A stretch of 64,000 nucleotides of DNA from Lacipirellula limnantheis (GCF_007746075.1 NZ_CP036339.1:2490885-2554884), one strand, 5' to 3'; counted from the first letter of the stretch, positions 42,999 through 52,652 are shown. A program made the numbers and translations. The notes: generated from the letters alone by a model not told the origin.

Positions 42999-44918
42999 TT
43001 AGTACCGCATCATGATTTCGCCGCCGCTGATTCCTTCGATCCCCTTGAACCCACCTTCAGCGATCGCAGCCCCCAATTCAGTCACTTGGCGGTAGTACCG
43101 GTTGCTCGCCCGCTTCCCGGTGTACTTCGCCGTGAGATCCTGGCAAAACACGTCGGCGGCGTCGCGCACCAGTTCATCCTCCTGCCGGGCGCCGTAGAGC
43201 GACGTGCAAAGCATTGTGATGAGGTCCTGGCAGCGCTGCGACAGTTCCGCCATGCGGCATTGCCGATCGGCCAGCGCCAGTTGGAACTTGCTCATCGTTT
43301 GCGAGATCTCAAGCCCCATCGCGTGAAGGTTCGCGCAAGCGAACTCGGCATGCTTCCGCAACTCGGCGGGCATCGACGGCAGTTGCGGCGCGGCGCCGTT
43401 CGACAGCCGGCGAGCGATCATCCACTTGGCATAGGGCCAAGCGACCCCCTTAAGCGCCCAAGCATGCGCGGGGTTGAAAGGGTTGGGCTTCTTGATCCCA
43501 GCCGCGGCGAGCGTTTTGCCAATCGGTTCGAAGAACGTCTTGCCGTGCTCCTTCACCAGAGATTTGAAGAAGCCCATCGCCAGCATCTCGCCCTCGCCTT
43601 CGTAGATGCAGGGCGCCAGATACTCGTGGACGTTGTCCCCAAAGTTGTGCCCGTGTAGGAACGATCGGCCGCCGTGCGTTTTCATGAAGAGTTCGATCGC
43701 GGCGTGCTTCTGTGCTTCGCTGCCGAAGATTTTGGCGACGATGCATTCCATTTCGCCGCGATAGCCCTGATCGATGAGTCCTGCGCACCAGGCGACCAAT
43801 CCGTCGCACGCCGTGATCAACCCCGCGAGTTGTCCGAGCCGGCGTCGCACGAGTTCGCGCTTGGCAATGGTCTGGCCGTAGGTCTCGCGATAGTTGGCCC
43901 ATGGGATCATGCTTGCCATCATCAGCCGCATCGTGCCGGCGGCGTTCGCGCAAAGCGCGATGCGGCCGAGATTCAACCCGTGGTAGGCAATCGTCAGACC
44001 GTCGCCGCGCGGCAATGTCAGTAAGTTTTCCGCCGGTACGCGGAAGTCGCGGAAGATGATCCCGCGGTTGTAGGTGTGTTTGAGCGCCCAGAGGCCATAT
44101 TTGCGGAGTTGAAAGTGTTCGTTTTCTTCGTGCGGCAGTTCGACGATCAGGACCGCCGGCTTCCCCTCGATGAGACACACGAGTCCGATCGTCCGTCCCG
44201 GCACCACGTTCGTGATGAATAGCTTTTCGCCATTGACGATGAATTCGTCCCCCGAGCGAACCGCTGACGTCTTTAGCGCCGTGAGGTCGCTCCCCGCTCC
44301 TGGCTCGGTGAGCGCGAACGCGCTGAGTCGTTCGCCAGAGCCGAGTCCTGGCAGAAATCGCCGCCGCTGTTCGTCCGTGCCAAACGTCCGCACCGGATCG
44401 ACGGCGCCGATGCAGCCGTGGACCGACGCCAACCCAGCGACGGTCGGATCGATGGTCGCCATCCGCGTCAAGAACGGCGCGAACGCCGCGAATGGCGCCC
44501 CGCTGCCGCCGTACTGAGGATCGACAAGCAATCCCCAATAGCCAACCTTGCCGAGGTCGGCCAATACCTCGTCGGCTATCTTACGGTCATCGTTGTAGAG
44601 CGTGCCGCCGTCGCGGTGACGCCGCACGACCTCGACCGACGCGTCCATCACCGCTTGCACAGGCGGCGGGGTGATCGCTGCGGCGCTTTGAAACAGTTCG
44701 ACGGGAACGCGGTCGTCCCACACGGCGCGATGGGCGGGACTGTTGGCCGTTTGATACTGAGCCGCGAACAGCTTTTCCACCTGATCGTCCGCCGCGTCGA
44801 TGGCGCCAGTCCGTCGCGCTTCGTCATCGCTCTTGCCGCCTAGCTTCAACGCGGTCTCGGCAAACGAAGGGCCATCGGTTTCATCGGACGCGGGGCGGGG
44901 GCGCAACTCAGTGGACAT
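42999..44918 (-). CDS. Acyl-CoA dehydrogenase-family protein
   Basis: A 639-residue protein. The core (about 90-500) is an acyl-CoA dehydrogenase: [38 protein letters not shown] (FAD/substrate site, near 208) and [18 protein letters not shown]. Further on, [19 protein letters not shown] and [16 protein letters not shown] carry the Glu-rich catalytic region near 450. A C-terminal helical extension of about 150 residues ([20 protein letters not shown] and onward) follows, as in fatty-acid-oxidation relatives longer than 600 residues. It oxidises an acyl-CoA thioester to the enoyl-CoA; chain length is not predictable. No electron-transfer-flavoprotein gene is near. Confidence 0.9.
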   Translation of the reverse strand: MSTELRPRPASDETDGPSFAETALKLGGKSDDEARRTGAIDAADDQVEKLFAAQYQTANSPAHRAVWDDRVPVELFQSAAAITPPPVQAVMDASVEVVRRHRDGGTLYNDDRKIADEVLADLGKVGYWGLLVDPQYGGSGAPFAAFAPFLTRMATIDPTVAGLASVHGCIGAVDPVRTFGTDEQRRRFLPGLGSGERLSAFALTEPGAGSDLTALKTSAVRSGDEFIVNGEKLFITNVVPGRTIGLVCLIEGKPAVLIVELPHEENEHFQLRKYGLWALKHTYNRGIIFRDFRVPAENLLTLPRGDGLTIAYHGLNLGRIALCANAAGTMRLMMASMIPWANYRETYGQTIAKRELVRRRLGQLAGLITACDGLVAWCAGLIDQGYRGEMECIVAKIFGSEAQKHAAIELFMKTHGGRSFLHGHNFGDNVHEYLAPCIYEGEGEMLAMGFFKSLVKEHGKTFFEPIGKTLAAAGIKKPNPFNPAHAWALKGVAWPYAKWMIARRLSNGAAPQLPSMPAELRKHAEFACANLHAMGLEISQTMSKFQLALADRQCRMAELSQRCQDLITMLCTSLYGARQEDELVRDAADVFCQDLTAKYTGKRASNRYYRQVTELGAAIAEGGFKGIEGISGGEIMMRY

Positions 44919-45188
44919 GGATGATCCTCGTAGTCAGAAGAGGCGAACTCTATTACATTCTACCGTCGACCGGCCGATTCGACTCCCTCGGAAAGGCCGA
45001 CAAATCGCTATAACCGGACGACGATCTTCTACGGCGTAGGATGCGTAGGATGGTTTGGCGTCCGCGGTCGCTGCGCCCACTGTTCCACTCCGTTGCCCAT
45101 CCCCAAGTAGCCGTACAGTCTATTTTGCAGGGCTCGCGAGGTCGCTGACCCGCTCCCGCCTGGCGGCCATCACCTGTGTTCGCATCCC

Positions 45189-46304
45189 ATGCACGATCCA
45201 CGCATCGATAAGCTCTCCGACCTCCTTCTTGACCATAGTTGCCGGATTCAACCGGGCGAGCGGGTCGTCATCGAGGCGTTCGACCTTCCCGAGACGAATC
45301 TCGTCTGCGCACTGGTCGAAGGCGCCGCCCAGCGCGGGGCGATACCGCTGGTCACCACCAAGAGCAACAAGGTCCTCCGCGCGCTGTACCGCACGGCGAC
45401 CAAAGAGAGCATGGAAGCCGCCGCGAAGTTCGAGAAGGATCGCATGGACTCGGCTCAGGCGTACATCGGGATTCGCGGCGCCGCCAACAGCAGCCAGCAT
45501 GCCGACGTGCCGCAGGAGCGGATGGACCTTTATCAGAAGTACTGGTGGCACGCCGTCCACAGCGAAGTTCGCGTTCCCAAGACGAAGTGGGTCGTCCTCC
45601 GTTACCCAACCGACTCCTTCGCCCAAGCGGCGAACATGAGCACCGCCGCGTTCGAAGACTTTTACTTCGACGTCTGCACCGCCGACTACGTCGCGATGAA
45701 GGAAGCGCAGTTGCCGCTCAAGAAACGGATGGAGGCCGCGGACAAAGTGAAGATCATTGCTCCCGGTACGGAGCTTGAGTTCTCCATCAAAGACATTCCG
45801 GTGATCCCTTGCTTTGGCGAGCGGAACATCCCTGACGGCGAAGTGTTCACCGCTCCCGTTCGTGACAGCATCAACGGCGTCATCCGCTTCAACACGCAGT
45901 CGCGCTATCAGGGAACCGTCTTCAGCGACATCATGTTCGAATTCAAGAACGGCAAGATCGTCAACGCGACGGCCAACAACACCGAGCGAATCAATGCCGT
46001 GCTCGACGCCGACGAAGGCGCCCGCTATTGCGGCGAATGGTCGCTCGGCACGAACAACCGCGTGCGCCACCCGATGCTCGATACCCTCTTCGACGAAAAA
46101 ATTGGCGGTAGCTTCCACCTGACGCCCGGCAACGCCTACGACATTGCCGACAACGGCAATCGCAGCCGCATCCACTGGGATCTCGTGCTGATCCAGCGCA
46201 AAGACTACGGCGGCGGCGAGATCTGGTTCGACGGCGAACTGCTGCGAAAGGATGGGCGGTTTGTGCCGGCGGACTTGCAGCAGTTAAATGCGGGACTGGA
46301 GTAG
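45189..46304 (+). CDS. Aminopeptidase of family M29
   Basis: The 371-residue cytosolic metallopeptidase has the M29 layout. The N-terminal half contains IQPGERVVIEAFDLPETNLV. The metal-binding half has IPCFGERNIPDGEVFTAP with two Glu ligands, and GGSFHLTPGNAYDIADNGNR and SRIHWDLVLIQ with His/Asp ligands near the end. M29 enzymes (AmpS/PepS/AmpT) remove N-terminal residues from peptides with low specificity. It is transcribed alone. Confidence 0.9.
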   Translation: MHDPRIDKLSDLLLDHSCRIQPGERVVIEAFDLPETNLVCALVEGAAQRGAIPLVTTKSNKVLRALYRTATKESMEAAAKFEKDRMDSAQAYIGIRGAANSSQHADVPQERMDLYQKYWWHAVHSEVRVPKTKWVVLRYPTDSFAQAANMSTAAFEDFYFDVCTADYVAMKEAQLPLKKRMEAADKVKIIAPGTELEFSIKDIPVIPCFGERNIPDGEVFTAPVRDSINGVIRFNTQSRYQGTVFSDIMFEFKNGKIVNATANNTERINAVLDADEGARYCGEWSLGTNNRVRHPMLDTLFDEKIGGSFHLTPGNAYDIADNGNRSRIHWDLVLIQRKDYGGGEIWFDGELLRKDGRFVPADLQQLNAGLE

Positions 46305-46940
46305 CGGCGACGTCTCGCCGCCGCTTGGCGCGCGACGGTTGCAATCGCCGCGCGACGCTGCGACGCGAGCGTCAGAGGACCATTGCAGTACGTCGTCAGT
46401 TTTGAACGACGATTCGCTCCAGAATTAAGGCGATAACTGCGCCGATCGTAGCCGATGCAATGCAATGCGGGCCATACGCCGTGTTCGGCGTGGCTCGGGA
46501 TCGATCGGCAGCGGTCGCCGATTCCTTCAACTCGGCCGCCATCGTCGCGCTCTTTCCTTCGAGCCGTGCCCACCGCTCCGCAGTCGACGCCGCCCATTCT
46601 GCAGCGAAGTGTCTCGTCGAATGTGAGTCTGGCGAGTGCATGATCAGCAGGCGCCTGGAGCCTCTGAGACGGATGCGAGGAGAGACGCGACGAATGACGA
46701 AAAGGTTCGCTTTGACCGGCGTGCGTGGCCTGTGAGCGACGCCTAACTGGAAACGGAAGCCTTGTGATTTATTTCACAAGCATTTCTTCTAGCCGAGTTC
46801 GCTTGGATTCGCGCCGATCGAATTGATATCCTTACTCGTAGCGACCACAGAGTAGAGGCGAACGGCATTGCATCGTCTTCTCGATCTGACGATTTGCGCA
46901 CCGGGGGGCCGAGGCGCCAGTCGCACGAGGGCCAGGCGTC
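46305..46940. other. 636-base region with one weak gene candidate
   Basis: No strong gene lies here. A short hairpin (46304-46321, GCGGCGA/TCGCCGC) overlaps the end of the peptidase gene. A weak minus-strand candidate is listed separately. The rest shows nothing recognisable. Confidence 0.45.
46396..46641 (-). CDS. Possible small protein with a C-terminal membrane helix
   Basis: An 81-residue frame (MHSPDSHSTRHFAAEWAAST...) has a charged helical middle (LEGKSATMAAELKESATAAD) and a C-terminal hydrophobic end (SATIGAVIALILERIVVQN). This resembles in outline the tail-anchored DUF883-type proteins. There is no good ribosome-binding site, so it may be spurious. Confidence 0.25.
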   Translation of the reverse strand: MHSPDSHSTRHFAAEWAASTAERWARLEGKSATMAAELKESATAADRSRATPNTAYGPHCIASATIGAVIALILERIVVQN

Positions 46941-47414
46941 ATGACTCAGATTACTGCCCGCGATTTCATGGTGACGCCGGTCATCACGGTCAGCCCCGCG
47001 GCCGACGTGATCGACGCGGTCCGCATGTTGATTGTCCGTCATATCTCCGGCGCTCCGGTCGTCGATGCGGATGGCAATTACCTCGGCGTCTTTTCGGAAA
47101 AGTGCTCGATGCACGTCCTGCTCGACGCGGCTTACGAGCAGCTGCCAGTCCGCGACGTCCGCTCGTTCATGGATGCCGAGGCACAGACCATTTCGCCCGA
47201 GACGCAACTCCTGTCGGTCGCCCAAGTCTTCTTGCTCACCCCCTATCGCCGGCTGCCGGTGCTCGAGGCGGGCAAGCTGGTTGGCCTCGTCACGCGTCGC
47301 GACGTGATGAAGTGCTGGATGCGCTTGATCGACCAGGTTCCGAGCGACTCCCGCGAAACGACGCTGATGTATTTCAGCGCGATGTTCGAACGGCACGAAG
47401 CTCCACTGGCTTAG
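46941..47414 (+). CDS. Two-CBS-domain protein
   Basis: The 157-residue protein consists of a CBS pair. The first CBS begins MTQITARDFMVTPVITVSPA (about 1-60), and the second begins VRDVRSFMDAEAQTISPETQ (about 70-135). GVFSEKCSMHVLL and GLVTRRDVMKCW are the usual nucleotide-contact ends. CBS pairs sense adenosine ligands and regulate other proteins. No partner domain is fused, so it acts through a partner not identified here. Confidence 0.9.
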   Translation: MTQITARDFMVTPVITVSPAADVIDAVRMLIVRHISGAPVVDADGNYLGVFSEKCSMHVLLDAAYEQLPVRDVRSFMDAEAQTISPETQLLSVAQVFLLTPYRRLPVLEAGKLVGLVTRRDVMKCWMRLIDQVPSDSRETTLMYFSAMFERHEAPLA

Positions 47415-47605
47415 GCCAGCCACTTCCCTGAGAAGGCGGCCGCAAGTCCTTGCCGGAGCCCGCAGCAGATAGGAATATCCCATCCGCTGCCTCGCCGGCG
47501 GGATTGCTTCGCCCGTCGATCACGGCAAATCTTGACGTAGCCAGCGGTTCTCCTTACCATGGCAGGGAAGTTTCTCTGTAGCGCCATCGCTCTCGGCGAC
47601 CACCG

Positions 47606-48037
47606 ATGTACAGTTCAGGCCTGATTTCCCGAGTAAATCGCAGCATCGCGCTTGGCGCGTTGCTCGCCTTTACCACACTCGGGTTGTTCGGCCATTCGCT
47701 TCACGCTCTGTTGCCCTGCGGCGACGAATCATGTGGCGTGGATGCCAGCGCTGCCGAACGAGCAAGCTGCAGTTGCGGTCATTCGCATGCGGTAACGGCA
47801 CATCGTCGCATCGACTCGGCAGAACAGGAGTCAGCTCCGCAAGTCAGCGCCGCCGAGCACGACTCGGCGAACTGCCCCCTCTGCACGCTGCTGGCGAAGA
47901 TCAAAGTCGATCGCCCAGCCATTTTCCATGCCCGCTACGATGCGGCCCACTGCGAACAGTTGGCGTCGCTTGGCGAGTCGCTGCTGCCGCAGGATCTCGC
48001 CCTATCTGGTGCTCCGCGCGGCCCGCCGCAGGCGTAA
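47606..48037 (+). CDS. DUF2946-like exported protein (first copy)
   Basis: 143 residues with an N-terminal helix (IALGALLAFTTLGLFGHSLH). A Cys/His-rich region follows (LLPCGDESCG, SCSCGHSHAV), then ANCPLCTLLAKIK and the C-terminus APRGPPQA. The CPxCTLLA motif and an RxPP end fit DUF2946-type proteins, which are often found with metal (copper/zinc) genes. A paralogue with the same CPICTLLAR and RGPP features lies at 51317-51727. The many Cys and His residues suggest metal binding. No Shine-Dalgarno site is clear for this start. Confidence 0.65.
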   Translation: MYSSGLISRVNRSIALGALLAFTTLGLFGHSLHALLPCGDESCGVDASAAERASCSCGHSHAVTAHRRIDSAEQESAPQVSAAEHDSANCPLCTLLAKIKVDRPAIFHARYDAAHCEQLASLGESLLPQDLALSGAPRGPPQA

Positions 48038-48200
48038 CGGCGCCTTCTTGCGCCTTGCTTTGCGCTCTCTTGCGGCTCAGCCGATTCTGCCTCGAATCAG
48101 CTGACACTCACGTTCCAGCTAGCGAACGTCGCTGCGCCGACGCGGGCAAGAGTTCTCTCCAAGCGGTTTAGCCATTGGGTTTCCCAATAAGGGGTCCGTC

Positions 48201-48929
48201 GTGCGCGCACGATTTGGATACGGATTCACGCTCGTCGAGTTGTTGGTCGTGATCGCCATTATCGGCGTATTGATCGCGCTCCTGCTGCCGGCAGTGCAAT
48301 CTGCCCGCGGCGCTGCGCGGCGTTCGCAATGTGCGAACAATCAGCGTCAAATCGGGTTGGCGATTCACCAGTACGCCGACGTCCATCGCGGGCGATTTCC
48401 AAAGATTTTGCATGACGACGGCGCGGTGAAAGAAGACTCGTGGATTTTTTCGTTAGCTCCGTTTATGGAAAGCGTCGACGCGGTTCGACTCTGTCCGGAA
48501 GACACGGGGCGACTTGAAAAGACCGACGGGCGCGAGACCAGTTACGCGATGAACGCCTACCTGCGCGATCCTGGAGACGAATTCTCCGGACCGTTGCCGC
48601 CGGGCGTTTCTCTGCCGGAGGGATTGATTGGCAGCTTGTACGATCTCCCCTCCACGCACGCCACGATCATGATGTTCGAGGCGACGCCGCGAATGGAGAC
48701 GAACTACGACCACGTCGAATCGACCGAGTGGTTTAGCGAACTGAACCTCAAGTACAACGCCCAGCAACGCCGGGTGTGGAACGCCGTCTCGCAGGAAGTC
48801 GCCGTCGAACGCCATACGGGCGGCGCGGCGAACTATCTCTACGCCGATGGGCACGTCCAGTCGATTTCGTCGAGCGAGATCGGCCAGTGGTGCGACGAGG
48901 GTTTCGACTTCGCTAAGCCGCCGCAATAG
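48201..48929 (+). CDS. DUF1559 pseudopilin-like protein (first copy)
   Basis: A 242-residue planctomycete-type protein with a GTG start (AAGGGG 8 bases upstream). The leader [20 protein letters not shown] is the type-IV-prepilin-like cleavage site and helix. [15 protein letters not shown] is the usual follow-on helix. The C-terminal motif [16 protein letters not shown] is the H-X(9-10)-DG signature. It is shorter than the 300-350 residues I expect for the family. It lies 163 bases after the first DUF2946-like gene and before two PEP-CTERM genes. Confidence 0.88.
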   Translation: MRARFGYGFTLVELLVVIAIIGVLIALLLPAVQSARGAARRSQCANNQRQIGLAIHQYADVHRGRFPKILHDDGAVKEDSWIFSLAPFMESVDAVRLCPEDTGRLEKTDGRETSYAMNAYLRDPGDEFSGPLPPGVSLPEGLIGSLYDLPSTHATIMMFEATPRMETNYDHVESTEWFSELNLKYNAQQRRVWNAVSQEVAVERHTGGAANYLYADGHVQSISSSEIGQWCDEGFDFAKPPQ

Positions 48930-49106
48930 CGATCGGCCGCTGAGAGTCTGTTGCCAGAGATTGCAATGGCGTCGCCGTGCGTCATGCTCGGCATCTTGGT
49001 TTTCCTGCGCTGGGAAGGATTCCGCTTGATCGCGATCAGGATCGCGCTGCGCGCAATTGTTTGCATTTCAATCAACACCCATCTTGCTTCACGGAGCTGC
49101 TACCTC

Positions 49107-50033
49107 ATGAATGCTCGCCTTGCCTTCGCCACTGAAATCTCTCGCCTTAGCCGCCGATTTGGCGCGCTGCTGTCGCTACTGGCCATCGCTGGCCAGACGT
49201 CTTCGGCGTTCGCCCATAGCGACGCCCTCCTCGTCAACGTCGGCGGCCAAGTTGTCGTCGGTACGGCCGAGGACATCGACGGGCCCGACGAAGCGTTTGC
49301 TCTCGACGCCGGGCTGTTCGAATCGATTCTCCGCGCGGGATTTGCTCCGCCGACGCCGGCCGATTACGAAGGAAACGAGCCGGGCTTCTTCGGCCTCCAC
49401 GCCGTGAGCGGCGCCGACGACCTGGCCGCGCTCGGCGCAACCGCGCTGCCGGGCAACGCGGCGGTGTCGGGAAGTCTCACGACGTTTGAGGTGAACGGCG
49501 CCCTCGATTCCCTCTTTTTCTGGAGCGGCGTCGGAGCCATCGACTTTCAACCGATTTCCATCGCTCATTCCGGCGTCGCCTTCGCGTTCCAGCCTGCCGC
49601 GTTCGGCGCGACCGGCCCCAACGGCGACGTTGACGACCATCCCATCTACCAGATCAACGATCCGGCCGGCACGCCAGCGAACGGCGTTTACTTGATCGCC
49701 CCGCAGATCGGCGTCGCCGGTCTCACCGCGTCGAAGCCTTTTTACATGGCGTTTCTAGTCGACGAGTTGATCCAAAGCGAAGACGAACTCGAGTTGGTCG
49801 AAGCGGCGCTCGAAGGCTTGGAGGAGGGAACCACTCTCGACGCGCTGGTCGACTTCGGCGGCGGCGTGACGAAGGACTTTGCGTTCTACGAGCAAGGGGT
49901 GGAGTGGATTGAAACGAACCTTGTGGTGCCAGAGCCCGGCAGCGCGGCGCTGGCTGCGATTGGCGTCGCGTCGCTCGCCATGCTGCGATGTCGCTCGACT
50001 TCAGCCCCTGTCTCCGCCAGGGGGTCGGTCTGA
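49107..50033 (+). CDS. PEP-CTERM secreted protein, first of three
   Basis: 308 residues from the ATG at 49107 (ACGGAG about 11 bases upstream). The signal peptide ends near SSAFAHS. The mature part is a beta-rich domain (DALLVNVGGQVVVGTAEDID, LDSLFFWSGVGAIDF, DDHPIYQINDPAG, GVYLIAPQIGV) with several scattered His residues. It ends with the sorting tag VPEPGSAALAAIGVASLAML and a short basic tail. The following gene has the same overall design (FYWNGAG, HTHRSFYLD, GIYLASMRL), so the two are divergent paralogues. Surface attachment via exosortase is implied; no exosortase gene is in the window. Confidence 0.8.
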   Translation: MNARLAFATEISRLSRRFGALLSLLAIAGQTSSAFAHSDALLVNVGGQVVVGTAEDIDGPDEAFALDAGLFESILRAGFAPPTPADYEGNEPGFFGLHAVSGADDLAALGATALPGNAAVSGSLTTFEVNGALDSLFFWSGVGAIDFQPISIAHSGVAFAFQPAAFGATGPNGDVDDHPIYQINDPAGTPANGVYLIAPQIGVAGLTASKPFYMAFLVDELIQSEDELELVEAALEGLEEGTTLDALVDFGGGVTKDFAFYEQGVEWIETNLVVPEPGSAALAAIGVASLAMLRCRSTSAPVSARGSV

Positions 50034-50068
50034 ACCCTCGCGGTCCTCGAACTCCAACGTGGTGCAAC

Positions 50069-50087
50069 CCCCCGGCGGAGCCGGGGG
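50069..50087. repeat. GC-rich palindrome after the first PEP-CTERM gene
   Basis: CCCCCGGC-GGA-GCCGGGGG is a perfect 8-bp stem with a 3-base loop, 36 bases beyond a stop codon. Similar GGCTCCG/CGGAGCC-rich stretches occur at the end of the next gene (about 51197-51216) and near 51270. It may be a transcription-end hairpin or a small repeat family. Confidence 0.45.
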
Positions 50088-50143
50088 CTGCTCGCGTTGC
50101 CGCGATCAAATCGCCCAAAGACAACTCTCACTTCATCGCAGCC

Positions 50144-51217
50144 ATGACGCAAAGTTTCACGACCATGGGAAATCCAACTTCCTGGCGTCGCCACTGGACG
50201 ACGCTGCTTCTCAGCATTGCCACGCTTGTCGGCGCCACTCGCCACGCGACCGCTCAGCATTTCGACGTCCTCGTTCAAGTAGTCGACGGTCGCCTCGCCA
50301 CCGGCAGCGCCGACGTGTTCTCTGACGAATGGTCGCTCGGCAGACAGGTCTATTCGTACGAGTTCGATAGCGACTACGCCGTCGCGGACCCCGGCTTCAA
50401 TACGTTGATCGCCACATCGCCTTCAATGCCGGCGGGTGCGTCCGCGCTACCCGGCAACTCCCCGCTAGGGTGGGATTTTCTGCCGATGAAGATCGACGGC
50501 TCCTTGGCCAATCTTTTTTATTGGAACGGCGCCGGCAGTAGCGAGGAGGAAGTCGATTTCGGCGCTTTGCCGGGACCCGACTACAAGTTTGAACTGTACG
50601 GAAGGACCGCCGCGGCTGGCGTCGACGGCTCGCCTGTTATCGTGCCGGGCAACGTAATCAACAACACCGGAAGTAACGGATCGCTCCATACCCACCGGTC
50701 GTTTTATCTCGATTCGGGAAATCTCAACGCCGTCACGACGCCTGATGATGGGATTTACCTCGCCTCGATGAGGTTGAAGATGCCGGGCCTCGACTCGTCG
50801 CAACCGATCTACTTCGTGTTTGGCACGCCGGGGTCGACGTTGGCGGCGCTTCAGGCGGCTGAGACATGGGTCACTGATCGCGTCACGGAGCTCGCTCCCG
50901 ACTTCAACGCCGATTTCAACGACGACTTCGTCGTCGACGGCGCCGACTTCCTCATTTGGCAACGGAATTTGGGAGCCCAGAACGCGCTGCTTAGCAGCGG
51001 CGACGCAGATCGCGACGGCATTGTCGACCCTGGCGATCTCGATGTGTGGCGCGACGAGTTCGGTTTGGCGCTAGAGAGTTTTCCCGGGGTCGCTTCGCCG
51101 CCGTTGACTCCAGCGTCGCATGCTGTGCCGGAGCCGAGTGCGGCGTTACTGGCCCTGATCGCGCTGGCCGCAGGCCGCAGCGCCTATTGCAGCCCTCGGC
51201 TCCGTCGGGGGGTATAG
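50144..51217 (+). CDS. PEP-CTERM secreted protein with dockerin-like segment, second of three
   Basis: 357 residues, start ATG 50144 (50165 is also possible), with a signal peptide ending near RHATAQH. The main domain (VDGRLATGSADVFSD, WDFLPMKIDGSLANLFYWNG, SLHTHRSFYLDSG, GIYLASMRLKMPGL) is a distant paralogue of the previous gene. Near 300, DFNADFNDDFVVDGADFLIW and DADRDGIVDPGDLDVWRDEF form a two-loop Ca-binding dockerin-like stretch, common in planctomycete surface proteins. The C-terminus VPEPSAALLALIALAAG is the PEP-CTERM tag. It is the middle gene of the cluster. Confidence 0.82.
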   Translation: MTQSFTTMGNPTSWRRHWTTLLLSIATLVGATRHATAQHFDVLVQVVDGRLATGSADVFSDEWSLGRQVYSYEFDSDYAVADPGFNTLIATSPSMPAGASALPGNSPLGWDFLPMKIDGSLANLFYWNGAGSSEEEVDFGALPGPDYKFELYGRTAAAGVDGSPVIVPGNVINNTGSNGSLHTHRSFYLDSGNLNAVTTPDDGIYLASMRLKMPGLDSSQPIYFVFGTPGSTLAALQAAETWVTDRVTELAPDFNADFNDDFVVDGADFLIWQRNLGAQNALLSSGDADRDGIVDPGDLDVWRDEFGLALESFPGVASPPLTPASHAVPEPSAALLALIALAAGRSAYCSPRLRRGV

Positions 51218-51316
51218 GAAGCGTTAAAGACGTCGCCTGCCGTAACGGCCTGGCGCCCGACGCTCCGGCAGAGCCGGGGACTGCATTGTTTATCGGGCTG
51301 AAAGCCCAACCCACCC

Positions 51317-51727
51317 ATGCCTCGCCCCGCCACAACTCGCTCGACCGCGCTGGCGCTACTAGCCCTCATGGGGCTTGTAGGCGTCCTCGGCGCCGGCCTC
51401 CACTCGCTGGTCCATGCGATCAGCGGGCGGATCGACTGTTGGCGTTACCACGCCGCGGCTTGTTGCAGCGTGGAGTTCCTACCAGCGACGAACGATGAGT
51501 TAGCGGCGGAGACCACCGGCCAATCGGTCAAAAAACTCGCCGCCGATTCTCACGCTGATTGCCCCATTTGTACGCTGCTCGCGCGCTACCACGCGCCGCC
51601 AGTAGCGAGGTTGAACTTCAAGACGACGGCGCTCCTTCACGCCGACGTTGCCGATTGTGATACGCTCTTCCTCCCTCGCGCGGTGACTCGCGCTCATCGC
51701 CCTCGCGGCCCTCCTTCTTGGACATGA
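51317..51727 (+). CDS. DUF2946-like exported protein (second copy)
   Basis: 136 residues. An N-terminal helix (ALALLALMGLVGVLGAGLHS) is followed by HAISGRIDCWRYHAAACCSV and the key segment DCPICTLLARYHAPP. The end is HRPRGPPSWT, matching the first copy at 47606-48037 in the CPxCTLLA and RGPP features and in overall length. It precedes the all3515-like PEP-CTERM gene by 72 bases and probably shares regulation with it. Confidence 0.65.
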   Translation: MPRPATTRSTALALLALMGLVGVLGAGLHSLVHAISGRIDCWRYHAAACCSVEFLPATNDELAAETTGQSVKKLAADSHADCPICTLLARYHAPPVARLNFKTTALLHADVADCDTLFLPRAVTRAHRPRGPPSWT

Positions 51728-51766
51728 TTGATCAAACAACCCGCAATCAGAAATATCAATCATTGA
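51725..51766 (+). promoter_or_regulatory. Operator-like inverted repeats before the third PEP-CTERM gene
   Basis: TGATTGA (51725-51731, starting on the stop codon of the preceding gene) and TCAATCA (51756-51762) form an inverted pair 24 bases apart, flanked by TTGATCAA (51728-51735). An 11-base perfect palindrome TCAAT-C-ATTGA covers 51756-51766, 34 bases before the ATG. A Fur-family (Zur-like) repressor is conceivable. TCAATCA also occurs at 49068-49074, 33 bases before the first PEP-CTERM gene. Confidence 0.45.
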
Positions 51767-51799
51767 CCGTGAAACACACTTCCAAGAAGGACTTGCGTA

Positions 51800-52633
51800 A
51801 TGAAAAAGAATTTGAAGAACGCCGCCTTGGCGTTGGGACTGGCCCTGCTCGCTGCGTTGCCGGCAACCTTGAAGGCTGCCGAGCATAACTACTATGTGAC
51901 GGTGGATGGTCGACCGACCCTTACCTCCGGTACCTACGCGGGGCTAGGCAATCCCAACAGCGGCCGGCTCACGCTGCTCTATGCCCACTGGAACGACGAC
52001 ACGCCGTCGTCGAATCACTTCCACGGCATCGGCGTCTACTCACTGACCGGTCCGGTCGACGCGCCCATCGTTGCCGACACCAACGGCAACAATCGGCTCC
52101 CCGAGACCTACACCGGTCAGGCGCCGTTGACGCTCAAACCAGGTTCCGGCGCCTTTGCCGGCAAACTGGTGAGCGGGGAGAATGGCGAGCACTACAGCGA
52201 CTTGTCGCTGTACTCGATCCACGATCTCGCTGCGGCGGCGACGCTCAACCCGACGAGTCCCCAAGGCTACATGTACAACAGCAACGCTGGGTACAAGAAC
52301 ACGCCGATGACCGGGCTCAACCTGGCGCTCGAGATCGTTTCGATCTCGCCAGGTTTGAACCTTGGCCAAGCGGGACTTAACCAGTCGGGCGATCGGCTGG
52401 CGATCGGCGGCGAAGCGAGCTGGCCGTTCGAGCCCGTTTTCTGGACGGCCGAGAACGCCGCTCCGGGCAACTACTCGGCGTCACTTCGCTTGGTCGATCA
52501 AGCGAATGTCTTCGGCTCGTCGGGGACCTTCCACGTCGACTTCGCCGTGGTGCCCGAACCGGCGAGCGTCGGCATGGCGCTGATCGCCGGGCTCGGGTTT
52601 GTCGTGGCGACGTACCGTTGGCGCCGAGGCTAG
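51800..52633 (+). CDS. PEP-CTERM secreted protein, all3515-like, third of three
   Basis: 277 residues with a good ribosome-binding site (AAGAAGGA) and a clear signal peptide (MKKNLKNAALALGLALLAAL). It differs in type from the other two. Motifs are SGRLTLLYAHWNDDTPSSNHFHGIGVYSL (read in two parts), NNRLPETYTGQAPLTL, GEHYSDLSLYSIHDL, FEPVFWTAENAAPGNYSASL and FHVDFAVVPEP with the tag VPEPASVGMALIAGLG. This pattern (NHFHGIG and EHYSDL) strongly recalls the family named for Nostoc all3515, reported as a Zur-repressed, zinc-starvation-induced secreted protein. I recalled this from memory and could not check it. Confidence 0.78.
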   Translation: MKKNLKNAALALGLALLAALPATLKAAEHNYYVTVDGRPTLTSGTYAGLGNPNSGRLTLLYAHWNDDTPSSNHFHGIGVYSLTGPVDAPIVADTNGNNRLPETYTGQAPLTLKPGSGAFAGKLVSGENGEHYSDLSLYSIHDLAAAATLNPTSPQGYMYNSNAGYKNTPMTGLNLALEIVSISPGLNLGQAGLNQSGDRLAIGGEASWPFEPVFWTAENAAPGNYSASLRLVDQANVFGSSGTFHVDFAVVPEPASVGMALIAGLGFVVATYRWRRG

Positions 52634-52652
52634 CGAGTTGAATGTTAGCGAA

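Noticed and set aside
46743..47483. 246-residue open frame on the minus strand over the CBS-domain gene
   Set aside because: It is a shadow of the CBS gene; no plausible start or domain.
51725..51766. Tested for the cyanobacterial Zur box TGATAAT-N-ATTATCA
   Set aside because: The palindromes here do not match it. Only the general palindromic form agrees, so a specific Zur-box call was not made.
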